Positions 48,780 to 61,870 of a DNA stretch of 64,000 bases are shown here, piece by piece. The notes under the pieces are model-generated. The model made no database searches. It was not told the DNA's origin and was given only the letters and a program-made list of their open reading frames with translations. Source of the DNA: Istiophorus platypterus (Eukaryota; Chordata; Actinopteri; Istiophoriformes; Istiophoridae); assembly GCA_016859345.1 (NCBI GenBank), contig CM029124.1, forward strand, positions 7,934,501 through 7,998,500. Direction: 5' to 3'. The first letter of the stretch is position 1, and every line of letters begins with the position of its first letter. The position numbers were made by a program, and so were the translations under genes.

Positions 48780-49330
48780 TTCCATAATGGATTTTGTGAT
48801 CACACACTTAATCATACACTTACCCCCCTGTTGGTGGCAGATAAATGTCTGTATCGGTCCATCTAGGTGGTTTGACCTCAAAGCTGCACTATTTTTACAT
48901 TAAAAATGATGCAAAGACTATGTGTAATGAAAATTTCTCGCCGTGACTAACCCATGGGAAATTATTACCAAACTCTGTAGTTCCCCCTCAGCTCTACAGA
49001 GCACTTTAACGTCTTTCAGCCTATTCATTTGGTTGGACCTCAACTTTACCTTTTTGATTAAATCTCAGCGTCATTTTCAGCCACAGCAGGCAGCTGTTGC
49101 CAAAAAAAGGGCCCTAAAACCCACTGTACCCTACTTGGACAGCACCAAACGGCAGACGGACAAAGTCGGTACCTAGCTGATTTAACATAGTGGAGCATTT
49201 AGCTACATAATTCCCTCTGGAAGATTTGGAGACCAAAACAGGGCTGAAGGTAGAGTAAATAGTGGACTAATATTAATCAGGAGGCCAGAAAAAAATGAAT
49301 AATTATGTGTCTTCTGGTTATTTAAATAGG
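48780..49330. repeat. Probable interspersed repeat with GTTGCC/GGCAGACGGACAAAG core
   Basis: The segment GCAGGCAGCTGTTGCCAAAAAAAGG, then TACTTGGACAGCACCAAACG then GCAGACGGACAAAGTCGGTACCTAGC, then AACATAGTGGAGCATTTAGC then TACATAATTCCCTCTGG follows a motif order I recall from dispersed fish repeats. There is no second copy in the window to confirm it. Confidence 0.4.
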
Positions 49331-51153
49331 TAACTTTTTGCTAACATGTTATTCATATCAGCACTGTAAGGTGATAATTCTGTATTTTAAGGGTATGTTT
49401 ACTCAAGAGGTAATAGAAATCAATTAATGCAGGTTTAAATGGCTTTACACATTTTAGCCAAATACTTACAAATCACTTATTGTTAAAGAGAGATATTGTT
49501 TTTATTTCAGTACAAGCTGCGGCCTATTTTTGTAGTTGTGGCCATCATTTCTATCGGTTGTGAATTACACTCACCAATGAAAATGCCAGGTTTCAGAGCA
49601 CGATGATGCAAGTGTTCAGATAATTGAACAGCTTGTGAATAAGACGACAGTTTAGCCAGATTATCTAAACCACATTAGTCAGAGATAAAACCCAAAAGTG
49701 AGTGCTGCTGAAATGTCTGAAATAATCCCTTACTGCTCAGGAAAACTCTGCACATATGCCTATGGTAGTTACAGAAGGTTAGCCTGAACTTAGTTAAATG
49801 CTGATGTTTGCAAAGGGCAGGCTAACAGTTTTATTGCTTTACTGGTTTTGAAAAATGTCTATGATTCATGGTGCTTGTCCAGTCTGACCTCCTTTCCGCG
49901 ATACTGCTGTGTTCCCACAACTCAGCAAGTTACTCCGTGAGTACAATGTCGCCATTTCAAAAGGTTTTAGATTCATTTCCTAATTTCCAGAGAGCCACTG
50001 GTTTTCGGTTTTGCCTGCACTGTGCAAAAATCAACTTGCAGAGGCTTGATATGTACAACACTTGACACAGGTAATTCATCAAAGTGGCATTTAATCTGAT
50101 TTTCTCATATTATATTTGTTATAATTGTTCTGTGAGCTCCGTGAAGTCATCTCTCACTCTCATCTGTCTCTCTCCATACCTCTATCTCTTACTCTTAACC
50201 TCCCCCCTCTTTTATTCTTTTATGATGTCTCTCCTTCTCTCTTCTGCTGAAAAATGGTTGCAATTTACTAGCCCTGAATAATGAGAGTACGGCTCCCTCC
50301 ATTTAGCCTGAGGCTTACAGAACTAACATCTGGGCTGTTTGGCAGGCTGGCTGCCATTGGCCTTGTTGGAAAGCCTTTTCAATGCTGCTCCAGATGCAGG
50401 AAAGGGAGGCCCAGCTCACACAGATGGAGACACACCAGAGCTGGCACACACACACACATACACACATACACACATACACACATACACACACACACATGCA
50501 CACACACACACAGTGCACACAATATTAGGAACATCCATAAATTCATATACACATCGGCACCATGCACACTACACACACACGAGAGAGAGAGAGGCTGTGC
50601 ATTCATGCACACAGATGCAAGCACAAATACAGATGTGGGAAGTGCTAGATACAGTAAGCTACAGACAAACAAACACACACACACAAATTCAATCTCGCAC
50701 CCAGATGGAGACAGAGTGGTAGCTGATGCGGTGGGCAGAGCTGGCGCATTGTTGGCACAGGTAACATGTTCTCAACAGCTGGCGCAGGTTAGGCATTCCT
50801 GGGAATTGGAGCCACAAGGCAAATGTTCCCGCTGGCTCGGGGGCTGGCTCTGTGGCAGGCAGGCTGGCAGGCTGGCACACCATTGCCCATACACACATTC
50901 CGAGAAAAAACTGATGAATCCAGGAGAAAAAAAAGAAAGACACGTGAATACTGTCACAGACATGCAAAAGTACTGAATTGCATGGGTATGTTTATAGTGA
51001 GTATCCCCACTCGCTACATGTTGGCACAACATGGTAATGCGTAGTTACGAACACATAGACAAAGAATCTAATTTGGTTTCAGGGAGGAGCAAACTTTTTG
51101 CATCATCCCCTGCACAGTTTTCATTATTCACTTGCTTTCTTCTGAGTTCATCT

Positions 51154-51195
<42 letters not shown>

Positions 51196-52504
51196 ATGTG
51201 TTGTTTTGGTCTCTCTCCTTTGTGTGGAAGTGTATTAGCCTTTTCACTGCCTAGGGGCTCATTTCCTGCCGCAGCTGTTGGCTAGTTCTTCTGACATCTG
51301 GACTGAAGAGAGACGGACAGACAGGCAGGCAGACAGACCAGGGAAGAGACTACAGTAGAGCTTTTCACTTCAACATGATCTCTGAGATCTTACAATAAAG
51401 ATTTGAAGAGATCACACCGCTGTTTGTGCACTCTTGGCCAAGACTTTGCTGTAATGCTTCTGCTGCGGCTGTTTTTATTTACAGCTCTGCCCATGTTAGT
51501 GTCTCTTACTCTCCTCTCTCTGTGTTTTTGTATTTATGTATTCTGCTTGCACAGATCAAGCCTCACTGTTTCCATATCCGGCATTTCAGAGCTGTGATTT
51601 TTGTAATGGGTTCTAGCAGGAGAACATATCATGAAATAAAACTCCTTTCAGAGCATGTGTATTTTCAAAAATAAAAGTAAACCGCTAAATTAGAATTTTT
51701 TTTTTTTTAATTTACTCTCTGAACAGGAGCAATTTGTCTCCATATATACCAAGGAACATCTTATACTGTATGCAAGAACTGCTCAAGCAGTTTCAGCTCC
51801 CATAAAACAAACTTATCTGCGGTTCACTGGCTGCCATAGCTGCTTTAGTGTTATTCAGATACCTACAGAAAAGTGTTATGTCATGGTTTTTTCCTCTGGT
51901 GTTTATTGTTATTTATGTTTGCTACAAAATGTTTATAATACCCATACAGAGGTGAAATATTATAACCCCCCCCCCCCAACACGTTTGACAATAATTCAAC
52001 CTGTTTCATCACAGTAATATCACAATAACGTATGTTGTCATGGGAACTGTTCCTGTAAGAAATGATGGAAGATTTGAGTCTTCTGCCCTATTCTTGCTAC
52101 TTTTTGAATATGAGTCCATCTCCCAGTATTGCTAATTCACCCGTTATTCATTGTATTTTGCCTTGGCCTCACCTTCTTAATCTCTTAATGTCTTTCTTGT
52201 CCTTCCTGGCTGGCTCCTCTTTCGAGCTGCGGTTATTTTCAATCTCCATCTACTTTTAGTTTCTGCTTAGACTCTCTACTGTTATAAACTGACTATAAGG
52301 AGTATAAGAACAGCGTGCCTCGAATAAGTAGGAATTGATGTGACGTGTGCAGTATATTTCATGATTACGCATTTATTATTTTTCCATATATATTGTTTGT
52401 ATTCATGAGTATTTCTTCTTCGTCAATGCATGTTTATTATACTGTCTTTTATATTTTGTATATTCGTAATTTATTAGTCGATGTTATATTTTTAGGTGTG
52501 GATC

Positions 52505-52870
52505 TAGGTGTGACCCGTTTGCCGATCACTCCGCCATCCTGGTCCAGACTGAAATATTTCAAAATTGATTAGATGGATTACAATGAACCATGGTACAGAT
52601 GTTCATGTTCCCCAGAGGATGAATTGTAAACACCTTTTCTTTGGTTTCAGTGCTGATTCTCATTGTCAGTGACTAAACGAAGATGGTGAACATGTTGAAC
52701 ATTTAACCTGCCGGACGCTAGCATGATGAAGTGATGCTGGTGTTTAGCAGCGCTAATGTTTTGTCACTGTGAGCATGTTAGCAGGCTGATATTAGCATTT
52801 AGCTTAAAGCACTGCTGTGCTCAAAAACAGCCTCACAGAGCCACTTACGTGGCTGTAGAATCTCAGTCTT
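52505..52870 (-). repeat. Interspersed repeat, family C, inverted copy with internal deletion
   Basis: It begins with the complement of the family end (CCTGGTCCAGACTGAAATATTTC, AGATGGATTACAATG, CCCCAGAGGATGAATTGTAA). After a deletion of the centre it continues with the complement of the family start (AAGATGGTGAACATG, GTGAGCATGTTAGCAGGCTG, TTAGCATTTAGCTTAAAGCAC, CAGCCTCACAGAGCC). It is opposite in orientation to the copies at 40690 and 42185. Confidence 0.7.
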
Positions 52871-53358
52871 ATTTATTTTTATTTGTTTTCTTTTTTATTC
52901 CTCTCATTTATTTTCTCCTGTTCACTCTGTACAAGTGCAATAATGATAAAATAAATAAAAAGTAGTGTTCTTAGACCGATGTGAGTTTCAGAGTGCCAGT
53001 GAAAGATGGCATTAGTTGAAGTTCCTCAAAACAAGAGGTACTATAAATATCAAGCTGCATTAAAAGTAGTAGAACTCAGCTGCATGCAAATATGGATTGT
53101 GGTGATCAGAGCCAAATTCGATGCTTCTTTATGGTCTCAAACGCAGCAGTTTGCCTGTGTGACACAACAAATTTGATTTTGTTTGGAGTGTACTCTAAAG
53201 ATAATACAAAAAAAAATGAATTTGGAAAGGAAGGCTCATAAATTTCCAGCAGGGGTGTTTGTCTGTGGCAGGATGGCTGGCCAGATGTAGAGTCCCCCCA
53301 CCACTTCATCCTGCCTCCCACACACACAGCAACACACTGACACACAGACACAGACTCA

Positions 53359-53393
<35 letters not shown>

Positions 53394-53568
53394 ACACGGA
53401 TACACACGCTCTCAGCTCAGCAAGGGGACGGACGGCTGGCTGTTGGCTTGGAGGCGCCATTAACCAATTTAGCTTCCAGATGTCCATCATACAGACACAG
53501 CCAAAGCTGCACAGCTCTCTGTGAGCTTCACACGCACGGGTGTGAACAGCCCACACACACACGCACAC

Positions 53569-53601
<33 letters not shown>

Positions 53602-53931
53602 AACACACATAGATGCTTAGCTGTGATGTGCTCATGCTGGGAGGGACACAAACAGATACATATAGAATGGCAGGGACGTCAGATGTATTTAAGATGCATT
53701 CACTTTAACACATCACACAGACAGCAGAGCTGACTGTACCAGTGCCGCTCGCCTTCTGTATGTGTGTGTGTGTGTATGAGAGAGACTGATATTTGATTGA
53801 CAAGCACAGATCCTGTTAAAACCGAGACTCGCTTTTTGATCATTTCTAAAATGATCCTCCACCATCTGGAGATAAGCAAGTTAAATACACAGTTGTTTCT
53901 CCTGATGTCTAGTCCCCCTGAGATATGAACA

Positions 53932-53939
53932 CACACACA

Positions 53940-53978
<39 letters not shown>

Positions 53979-53993
53979 TCACACACACACAAA
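53932..53993. repeat. (CA)n tract
   Basis: CA run with AAA, CG and CTC interruptions. Further CA tracts lie nearby at 53362-53390 and 53552-53608, the latter with a GCGCGC centre. Confidence 0.9.
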
Positions 53994-56096
53994 CGTGCAT
54001 CAGAATGTGTGCTGTCATACACACATGCGTGTGTAGAAAGGCATACATGCGCACAGACACACACCGACAGAAGCGCGCACGTAAAGCCGAGCATGCACTC
54101 ACACAAACACATACCCACTTTCCTCAGATGGACAGATGCTGCACCTCTAGAGGCACAGAAACCCAGCAGCTGTTCCCCAGCCAGTCAGATGGGCTACCAT
54201 TGATAGTTCATGAATATTTTACACTCAGTCAAAATGGCTGCATTCCAGACCGCCTACAACTGCAGCCACACTGGGCCAGATGATCAGATCATTAAAGTAT
54301 ATGGACGGGCTTCCTCCCACCATCAGCTGAAAAAAAGTCGCTCGGATATTTCTTGGAGGTTCTGACACAGACGAAAAGTTTGTGCTTGAGTTGTGGTACA
54401 AGTGTCTCATTATCTTAGGTGGGTTGGGTTGTAGGTGTTTACTATAGAGTATGGTGTGTTACTCTGCAATTTTAAGCTGACATTCTCCTTTATTTGAATC
54501 CCTCTAGACGCCATTGAGTTTTGTGAAATAGGATACATCTACGACAAAGAAAATCCCGCACAGGAAGTTGTTTTTTTTTTTTTCAAGCTCCAGTATAATG
54601 TTGTAATTCTGACACCTGACTCGCAAAATCAAAACATTGTAAAATGTAACACTACAGCTCTCGTAGAGCAATAAAAGTACTTTTTAGAAAGAGTCACAAA
54701 ATATGGAAATACCTGGGAATATTTATTTGCTGTTCCATGCCAGTAAACTTACTCTCTCTCACAGTGGCGCCTGGGCCTGGGGGTATTTGGGGCTTTTAGA
54801 TCTATAATGGGTTCACCTGCTCATCTCGGCAAGAAAAAGGGAGCATCAGGATGTCTGGGATACAGAGAGGAAAAGGAGCAGACAATTGTACTAACAGACA
54901 TTTCTTCCTTTTCTCTCTCTATCTCTCAGTTTCTGCCTGTGCCTTGGGGGATGTATTAATCTCATCAGCCCCAGGGCTGAGATTCAAACATCTGCCCCCC
55001 CCCCCCAACCTTACCTTCCTCTTCCTCTGTCATCCAGCTAGTGTCTCCCAGAGTGTCTCCCCTCTTGCATGCCTCCATTTAGAGGCAATGATGAGAGAAG
55101 CAGTGGGAAATACTGAAATAGAGAACTATTGCAAGTTTGGAAGGCTCTTGAATAAAGGAATAAAGATGAGTAGAGTACAGGTGATATCACCCAGCCCCAG
55201 ACTGGAGATAACCTTTCTAAAGAAAATAAAAAAAATAAAAAGACCACATCAAAGTCCACTAATTATACAACAAACTTACTTTATATTCTGTGCTCGAATC
55301 AGTCAGAGTTGTTCAAGAAATTGTCAAAGATGTGAGATAATGATCTTGGATGCTGCGTTTTCTGTTGCCCCCCTGAGCTGCTTTTTATGAGTTTATTTCA
55401 TTATTTCGCCCCCCTGCTGCTTTGAAGCTGAGCTAAACAATTTACCAGACGGGACATTGCTGCAAATTAACATTTTCACTTAGAAAATTTAGCTCTTACT
55501 CATTCAGAGCGGTTCACACTAGGGGCAAATAAGCTTAAACATCTTGATCCCCAAATTTACTGGTAACTTAAAAGGTCAGATTCCCAGCAAGCTGCCAACA
55601 GATGGAACAATATTTATATGTGCAGGGAAAGATAAGATATATGAGAGAAAATTGAAAGTAAAAGAAGAGCTGAAGAGAAGAACTGTAAATTATTTTAGAC
55701 ATAATGAAGTGAAGGGGTTTTACATCAAACATACCATAGGTTAAATACACGATTGTGCCCTTAAAATGTTTTATTAAATGTATTGACAACAAAGAAATCC
55801 CTGATAAAGCATCCTGAGACACCATGTATGGTGCATTTTAGTAGGAAAATAATGATGATCATCTGAAATGCCTCTTCACAGATGCTGAAGAGTTGCTTTC
55901 ACGCAGCTGTCTGTGCTACACACCTTTGAATATAAGGACCAACTGACAAGCAAAATATAATTAATGCTGGCAAGTAAAGGCAGAACCTGTGAAGCATGAG
56001 CAGGCATAACGTCTCAGGGAAGGCCGGAGGTTCTCCTCGGAATCGCTTCTTCTGCCAGAGTCACAAAATGCTTTTTCTTTGCTTCAGACAGGAAGA

Positions 56097-56134
56097 CAAA
56101 CAAACAAACAAACAAACAAACAAACAAACAAACA
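56097..56134. repeat. (CAAA)n tetranucleotide tract
   Basis: About nine CAAA units with one CAAT at the right end. The frame reads Lys-Gln-Thr-Asn, an artefact. Confidence 0.9.
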
Positions 56135-56946
56135 ATCAAACAAAAATCACTGAGATTTTTTGCTACAAGGGGGCGGAAATAAAAAGCTCAATATTAGTAT
56201 CATCATATACTTTTATGAGAGATAGGTACTGCAGTGGAACACCACTGTTACAGAGGTAAGTCGGGGGGTGTAAAACAAATTATGCTGTGAAAGAAAGACT
56301 TGGAAGAATTTTCACATACTTTACTTAAATGCACATAATCTTTCCCTCCTCCTCCTTTCTGTGAATCTGACAACTTCTCTCTCAGTAACTAGTCGTTTCA
56401 TTTCATGCCCTGTACATCTCTTATATTTTATGTTGTCATTAAATGCATTATTCATTTTCCCTCTACTTTGGCAACATTTCTTTTCATCAAAATGCCATGT
56501 CTACAAAGCTTCGTTGAAATGAATAGAGGGGGAGTTAGAGTGTAAAAGTTGGGATCTACAGCGACCTCCAGAGGTGGAAAGTAGACACAAACAAATCATA
56601 GTACAGTTGTAACCATTTTGTCAATGTTTGAACGATTCCTTCTAAATAAATTAGACTATGTGTGGACTGGTGCAAATCATTTCCTCTCAGTTTTGAGTGG
56701 TAAAAGAAAACTGAATCTAAAATAACGAGAAAAACTTCGCAGTGCACTTGTGAATACAAGCTCTGTTCTACATATTGATCTTTTTAGATTTTTCTATTTT
56801 TTTTCTTTTTCCTGGCTCCCTTCTGCTTTGTCTTTTGTTTTCAGCTGTAGGGAGAATGAAATAGTAGTGCAGATAATTTCAAACATCAGGCTGGCTCTGC
56901 TTTTCTGGCTCACATGCACAGCACAGAAACACGCGCGCACACATAA

Positions 56947-56978
<32 letters not shown>

Positions 56979-59499
56979 CTACACATAAACACATACACAC
57001 ACATACACACTTATACTAGTATGTATCCTGGCTTTTGTCCGTGGCAAAACAATATGTGGATCAGAGAGGGAAATACAAGAGCAGTGAAAGAAGTTTAGAA
57101 AATTGCACAGCGATCTCCTGAGGCTTTCTACCACGCAGGCACAGGTAACATATCAGATTTTAATACGTTCAAGGCTTTCTGAGGTGCATCTTCCTCTTTA
57201 CCGTATACAAGCTACAAAAGAGACCGTCTGACGGAGAGGTGAGTCTGCCTCACATCATGACGTCCTTTGCGATGAAAGAAAATTATTCCAACAAAAGGAA
57301 CTTAATATTCAGTGACATCTGCAATTACCTTCAAAATGGTTTGACTGCTTCATATTTATCACTCAAATTAGCTAGTGGTTTTAAAAGTCTTTCCTTAAAT
57401 CCAATTTGCTGTTCTGTTGCACTGTTCCTGCCTGTGGGCCTAATTGTATTTCCGTGCATGAACAAGGGGCTCATTGTAATGCGCTAATAACGTGGATCCC
57501 CAAATTGATAGACACATAACAGGGTCATCATTCATTTGCATTTTAACAAGTCCTTCAGCTATGACACCGGATCGTGTGAATTCATTACCATACAGGGCTG
57601 CAGTTCATCCAGCCATCTATTAGTAACGCCAATTAGTTTACTGGGACAGGTTTAGGGGATGCAAATAGGCCCACAGACTCACTCAGGCAACCAGAGCCGC
57701 CCAAATTTTTTCATGTCAAGGCTCCCATGACAGACGTTCGATAAAGGTTTTTGTCCCAGTGACCCACATCTGAGAGGATATTTTAACATTCTTACAAGGG
57801 ATTTTACAGCAGCAGAGTCAAACATCTGATCAGCAGTAATGTTTAACTGTAACAAATGAGTTATTTTGTCTATTTGGGATCACTCCCTCCACACACACAC
57901 ACACACACACAAATTATCACATTTATTTTCAATTAACTTGTAAGTCCCTCGAGTGCCCCGTGTGCACACAGTGGTTTGAGCGCTTACGCATCCCTTTCCT
58001 TAAAATCATGATACAAGCGTCCTTTTTTCTCCGGACATGGAGAAAAAAAACTGCTGCTGATGTTGCTCTGTGTCCTAGATTTGTTGTTCCCTTCTCTTGG
58101 AAGTCATTTAGACAGCTTTCAACCTAAATGTCTCCAGCTCTGCCGCTCTTCACATTGCAAATGACATACTTCATGAGACAGGTATAAAAAAAAAAAATCA
58201 ACCCAAGGCAGATATGTGAGAAAACACAATCTCAGGTAAGACTGTAGATAGACCGGGGGGGTGGGGGGTGTTCCCATGTGTAAGTCAACAGCCTGATCGG
58301 ATTTTTCCAAAAGTCAGCTGTTAGTGAAGGAACAGACCAGTCCAGCGTGAATGCAAGCAGCAACCTGTTTATTGTAAACTGGAACTTACTGGTTGAACTG
58401 GCCTTGCCACACATTGCCTTGGAGTTGCTTCATAAGGTACAGAGAGTAATAGGTCAACAATAAAAGTGTCAGTCACGATAATAAGACCTAAAACCTGTCA
58501 GCAAGCACAGGAGCCTGTTACAGTTATCAGAAGTCTACTCACCCCAGTGCGCGTAGTGTCACCGCTTGGCCTACATTACTTACTTCAAAACAACATTTTG
58601 TTATTTATCCCCTCATCTCTTTTTTTTGTTCTGAAGATGTATAATCTGCACATGTGCTGGCAAATCACGTTTAAAGTGCAGTAAATCAACATCTCTGCCT
58701 CTATTCTCAGATTTAAAAAAGAAAGCATTTCCCACAACTACATTTTCACCATATTCACAGAGTTTTCACTAAGGATTCGTCCTTTCCACTCATAGAGGTA
58801 AGACTGACAATCTGACAGCACATCACAAAAACTGAAGGCAGCCAAGCATATAAACTGTGATCAACGCCAAAGGTGACTGACAGACACCACTGAGACATGT
58901 ACTGACTGAAAAGGGAGGTTATCTTCCGTGTGTCTATAGCAAGGTTTTTGTTTATAATGTTTTTGGAAGAATCTTTTTTCATAATGATTAATGAACTCAT
59001 CATGCAGTCAATTAAATGTCAAAAAAGGCAATCGCCCATCAATTAACCTCAAGTCTGGCGCTTCAATTAGCAAAATCTTAAGATGTTGACTTGAAAACAA
59101 CATCTAAAAAAGGAGAAAAGCAACGAATCGCCTTTAGTTGGAACAAGAGAGTGTTTGACATTTTTGCTCGACAAACAAATTCAGTGATTTGTTGCGATTT
59201 TAAGTGACAAACCAATCGATTATTTGACCAATTGCTTCAGCACGGTAGCACTGCAAAAGAAAAGCGCAGAGGGTTAGGTTGATTTACATGATGGCCTAAG
59301 AGTTTTCCACTAATAACTTATAAGAGGGGTGTACTCGAATATATAAGTTTTATATTAATACAGCTGCATTTTATGATATTGTCGGTCATGATCTGCTTAT
59401 ATAGCAGCCTCCATTTAGTTATCCTAAATTATAGTGTGTATGAAACCATTTACTACAAGATTATTTAAATTATCCATGATTAAAAAAAATAGTTGGGGT
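56135..59499. other. AT-rich stretch left of the large CpG island
   Basis: Unique AT-rich DNA with short CA tracts (56947-56973, 57892-57911), the candidate regulatory block at 57230-57690 and G-rich patches (58255-58268, 59500-59513). No gene was recognised. Confidence 0.5.
57230..57690. promoter_or_regulatory. Candidate conserved non-coding element upstream of akt3
   Basis: A unique, simple-repeat-free block with an octamer ATGCAAAT (57659-57666), ATTAG/TTAATT-type homeodomain motifs, GTAATGCGCTAATAACG, and an ATGACGTCC half-CRE near 57257. It looks like the clustered sites of developmental enhancers. This is inference from motif density. Confidence 0.2.
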
Positions 59500-59900
59500 G
59501 AGGTGGGGGGGGTAAAAGGGTTATAAGGGTTTACAGGCTGTAATTAATGGATTTAATAATGTTGATAAATCATTTACTGATGCTTTATATGTCACTTATA
59601 AGTCATAAGTGACCGCGAGCTTTTCGAGCACCAGGTTGTGGGAAATCCTCCACCTACATGACACTTTGCTTGCCTTTCTAGCTCTTTGATTCATCAGGGA
59701 GACCCCCTCCAATAGACTGTTTGACCACTTATCATCTGATAAATGGATGCCCTTTTAACTGCCTATTAACATTTACAACTGCACATCTCTTATGGTGATA
59801 AATTTATGAAGGCCGCGTTTCTACTCGGACATGACACCGTTATAAATGTTGGTAAACTATTAATATGTACTAAGGGTTTATCACTTTCCAATAAGTCATG
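59500..59900. repeat. Possible TTATAAG/TTAATGG-rich dispersed repeat
   Basis: Recurrent short words (GGGTTATAAGGGTTTACAG, TTAATGGATTTAATAATG, GATAAATCATTTACTGATGC, CACTTATAAGTCATAAGTG, GGTAAACTATTAATATG) suggest a degenerate element related to TTATAAATG-type fish repeats. It lies just before the large CpG island. Confidence 0.3.
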
Positions 59901-60584
59901 AGGTTCGCTGGTATGAATCTCAGTATGACATCATTAAAGGGTCACGGGTTTCTCGTTTTTCTAACGAGCCGTTTAGCAAAAGTTCCAGATGCGTTTGTCC
60001 TGCGGCTCTTTTTCCCCCCCAGAGGTCAGTCGGTCGGACGGCCGAGCGAGGTGTGGGGCCCTGGCGGAGAGCTCTCCACCCACGGTCCGGCCGGATCGAG
60101 CTCTCATACCTCCGGAAGCGCCGTCGCAGGTTTCCTTCCAGGGATTTAAACCGGTGTAGATTCATTCATCTATTCATTTATCTATTTGCCCAAACAGCCC
60201 AGCCCCGGTCTAAGCTACTAGGTTTTCATCCGTAGTCATGTGAAATCCAACCGGGGGGCCTCTTCCTGTCAAGGTGCTGCACCTGCCCGCACCAGCTCCG
60301 CCCCCGTCGACAGCGCCACCCCCTCCCCCTCCTCCCCCCCCCCTCCCCCGCCCCTCCTGCTCCGGCCCGACTACAGTACCCAGGCGGCACCGCGCCGCTC
60401 TCTCTCTCCCTCTCTCCGCCGCTGCGCCAGTCCTCCTCCTCCTCCTCCTCCTCCCCGACTCGCGGAACCAGTCGGTCCCGGCCCAGCTTCGCCTTCTCCG
60501 CCGCCTCCCCGCCGTGTGCAGCTGCTGCTGCGCCGCCGCCGCCGCCGCCGTCGTCGCCCGGTGTCAACCTCCGCCGAGGCGAGA

Positions 60585-60654
60585 GAAGAAGAAGAAGAAG
60601 AAGAAGAAGAAGAAGAAGAAGAAGCAGGAGGAGGAGAAGAAGAAGAAGAAGAAG
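60585..60654. repeat. GAA/GAG trinucleotide tract in CpG island
   Basis: About 20 purine triplets (mostly GAA, a few GAG, one CAG) inside the large CpG-rich island. It yields poly-Glu, poly-Lys or poly-Leu depending on frame, which is why long open frames appear here. Confidence 0.9.
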
Positions 60655-60985
60655 ACACATCCCTCCCTCTCCTCTCCTCCGTCGGAGGGCCGCTTCCAAT
60701 TTGCCTTCGCTCCCCTCGTCGCCGGCACCATTGGCTTCCGCTCCGTGCCAGTCAACTCGCCTCCTTCTTTTCTTTTTTTTCTGTTTTCTCTCTCTCTCTC
60801 TCCCTCTCTCTCTCTCTCTCTCCCCCTTTCAGCCCGAGTTGAGCAGCAACAGCTCGGAAACATCTGGCCGACCGCAGAGCGCCAGACTCCCCCGTCCACT
60901 CTGCCCCGCTCGCCCACGGCCAGCCTGCCATGGAAATTAGTCCCAAGTCGTTCTAGTTTCGTCTGCGGAGGACAAACAAACAAAC

Positions 60986-61026
60986 AACAACAACAACAAC
61001 AACAACAAAAAAAAAAAAAACAACAA
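60986..61026. repeat. (CAA)n followed by poly-A
   Basis: About eight CAA triplets, then a run of A, then CAACAAAAAAC. It ends 60 bp before a plus-strand GTAAGT. Confidence 0.9.
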
Positions 61027-61870
61027 AAAACGGGGGGTCGATTTCTTTTGGACGGAGGAAGCGGCGAAGACGTTTGAACCCGGTTTGTCTGTAAGTGGCT
61101 GCTCCTCATACCGGAGTCCGGGTTTAAAGGAGGCTCGGGAGGGACAGGGAGGTTCGCGGAGGGGGGGGAAAAGTAGCTAAACCTTCCCTAGCATGACCGC
61201 GTCGTCTCCCCGCACTCACCGCCGCCGCGTTAGCTCCGTGTCCGCGGTGTTTTAGCAGCTGTTGTCATAGCACCGGGGCCTTCACAACAACTGTAAATAG
61301 CTCAATGTTGTCGCCCGTTCGCTTTACTTTTGTTAGCGGCGGTCGGGCTATAGCTAGCTGCGTGGGTCACGGTCTCTCCCTCCCCGTCTCTCTCCCCGTG
61401 TGTGTGTGTGTGTGTGTCCTCGTCTTCATCCGTGTCCGTTTCGTTGTGTCTCCTCGGTTTAGAAATCGACGGCGGTCTCGTCTCTCCCCCTCCGTGTGTG
61501 TTTTGTTGTTTTTTGGTAGTTTTCTCCGGTCGCAGCTCGTCAGCGGCGACATTACTTTGACTTTTATGCTAATTTTTCCGCCGCGCCGGACCCAGAAAAA
61601 AAAAAAAAAAAAAGCTTCGCAAACGCTCGTTGTTGACAATTTTTTTCGGCCGCTGCAACGAGAAAAGGAAAAAGGAAAACGAAGTGAGGAGCCGATCGGG
61701 TCTGATTGGGATCAAACTTATCGATCAGGCCGTTCGCTTGTGTGGGATATTTGCACTGTCACGATATTAAAACGTGTCGTGTGGAGAGACAGAGGCTGAA
61801 ACGGCGCATCGGCGGTTCGCGGTGTTGTGCAGCGACCGCGGTGATTAGAAAAGACGCCAAATGAAACTCC

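Larger units (their letters stand above)
42815..56090. other. Gene-poor stretch upstream of akt3
   Basis: I find no supportable gene. Beyond the repeats listed separately there are GC-richer unique blocks (43060-43230, 48360-48550, 50700-50880) and AT-rich unique DNA (51600-52450, 54420-54760, 55400-56000). Short open frames have no recognisable domain. Confidence 0.6.
59950..61870 (+). promoter_or_regulatory. Large CpG-rich island, candidate promoter/first exon of the neighbouring gene
   Basis: About 1.9 kb of GC- and CpG-dense DNA with an ETS/GABP-type core CCGGAAGCG (60112-60120), CCGCCCC/GCCCC Sp1-type boxes near 60297 and 60345, (CCG)n at 60532-60551, a long GAA/GAG tract and a CT tract. 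A plus-strand GTAAGT at 61091 could be the donor of a 5'UTR exon, although the base before it is T. In human the gene upstream of AKT3 is ZBTB18, divergently transcribed, so this may be its 5' end. No zbtb18 coding sequence was found in the window. Long open frames through it (for example 60274-61077 plus) are Pro/Ser/Arg/Lys runs made by the repeats. Confidence 0.45.

Noticed and set aside
50281..50976. 231-residue plus-strand open frame
   Set aside because: The centre is Thr-His runs from CA repeats, and the ends show no domain or splice logic. It is judged a chance frame.
56097..56134. Regularly repeated units that could suggest a CRISPR array (also the CTAT and GATA tracts)
   Set aside because: Units of four bases without spacers, in a vertebrate genome. 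They are simple tetranucleotide repeats.
59090..59240. Possible fourth, inverted copy of the family A repeat (ACCAATCGATTATTTGACC)
   Set aside because: Only one short end-like motif matches, and the rest does not follow the family order.
60274..61077. 267-residue plus-strand open frame, and the overlapping 200-residue and minus-strand 181-residue frames
   Set aside because: Composition is Pro/Ser/Arg then poly-Lys/Glu, Leu-Ser and Gln runs dictated by (CCT)n, (GAA)n, (CT)n and (CAA)n repeats in a CpG island. No domain was recognisable.
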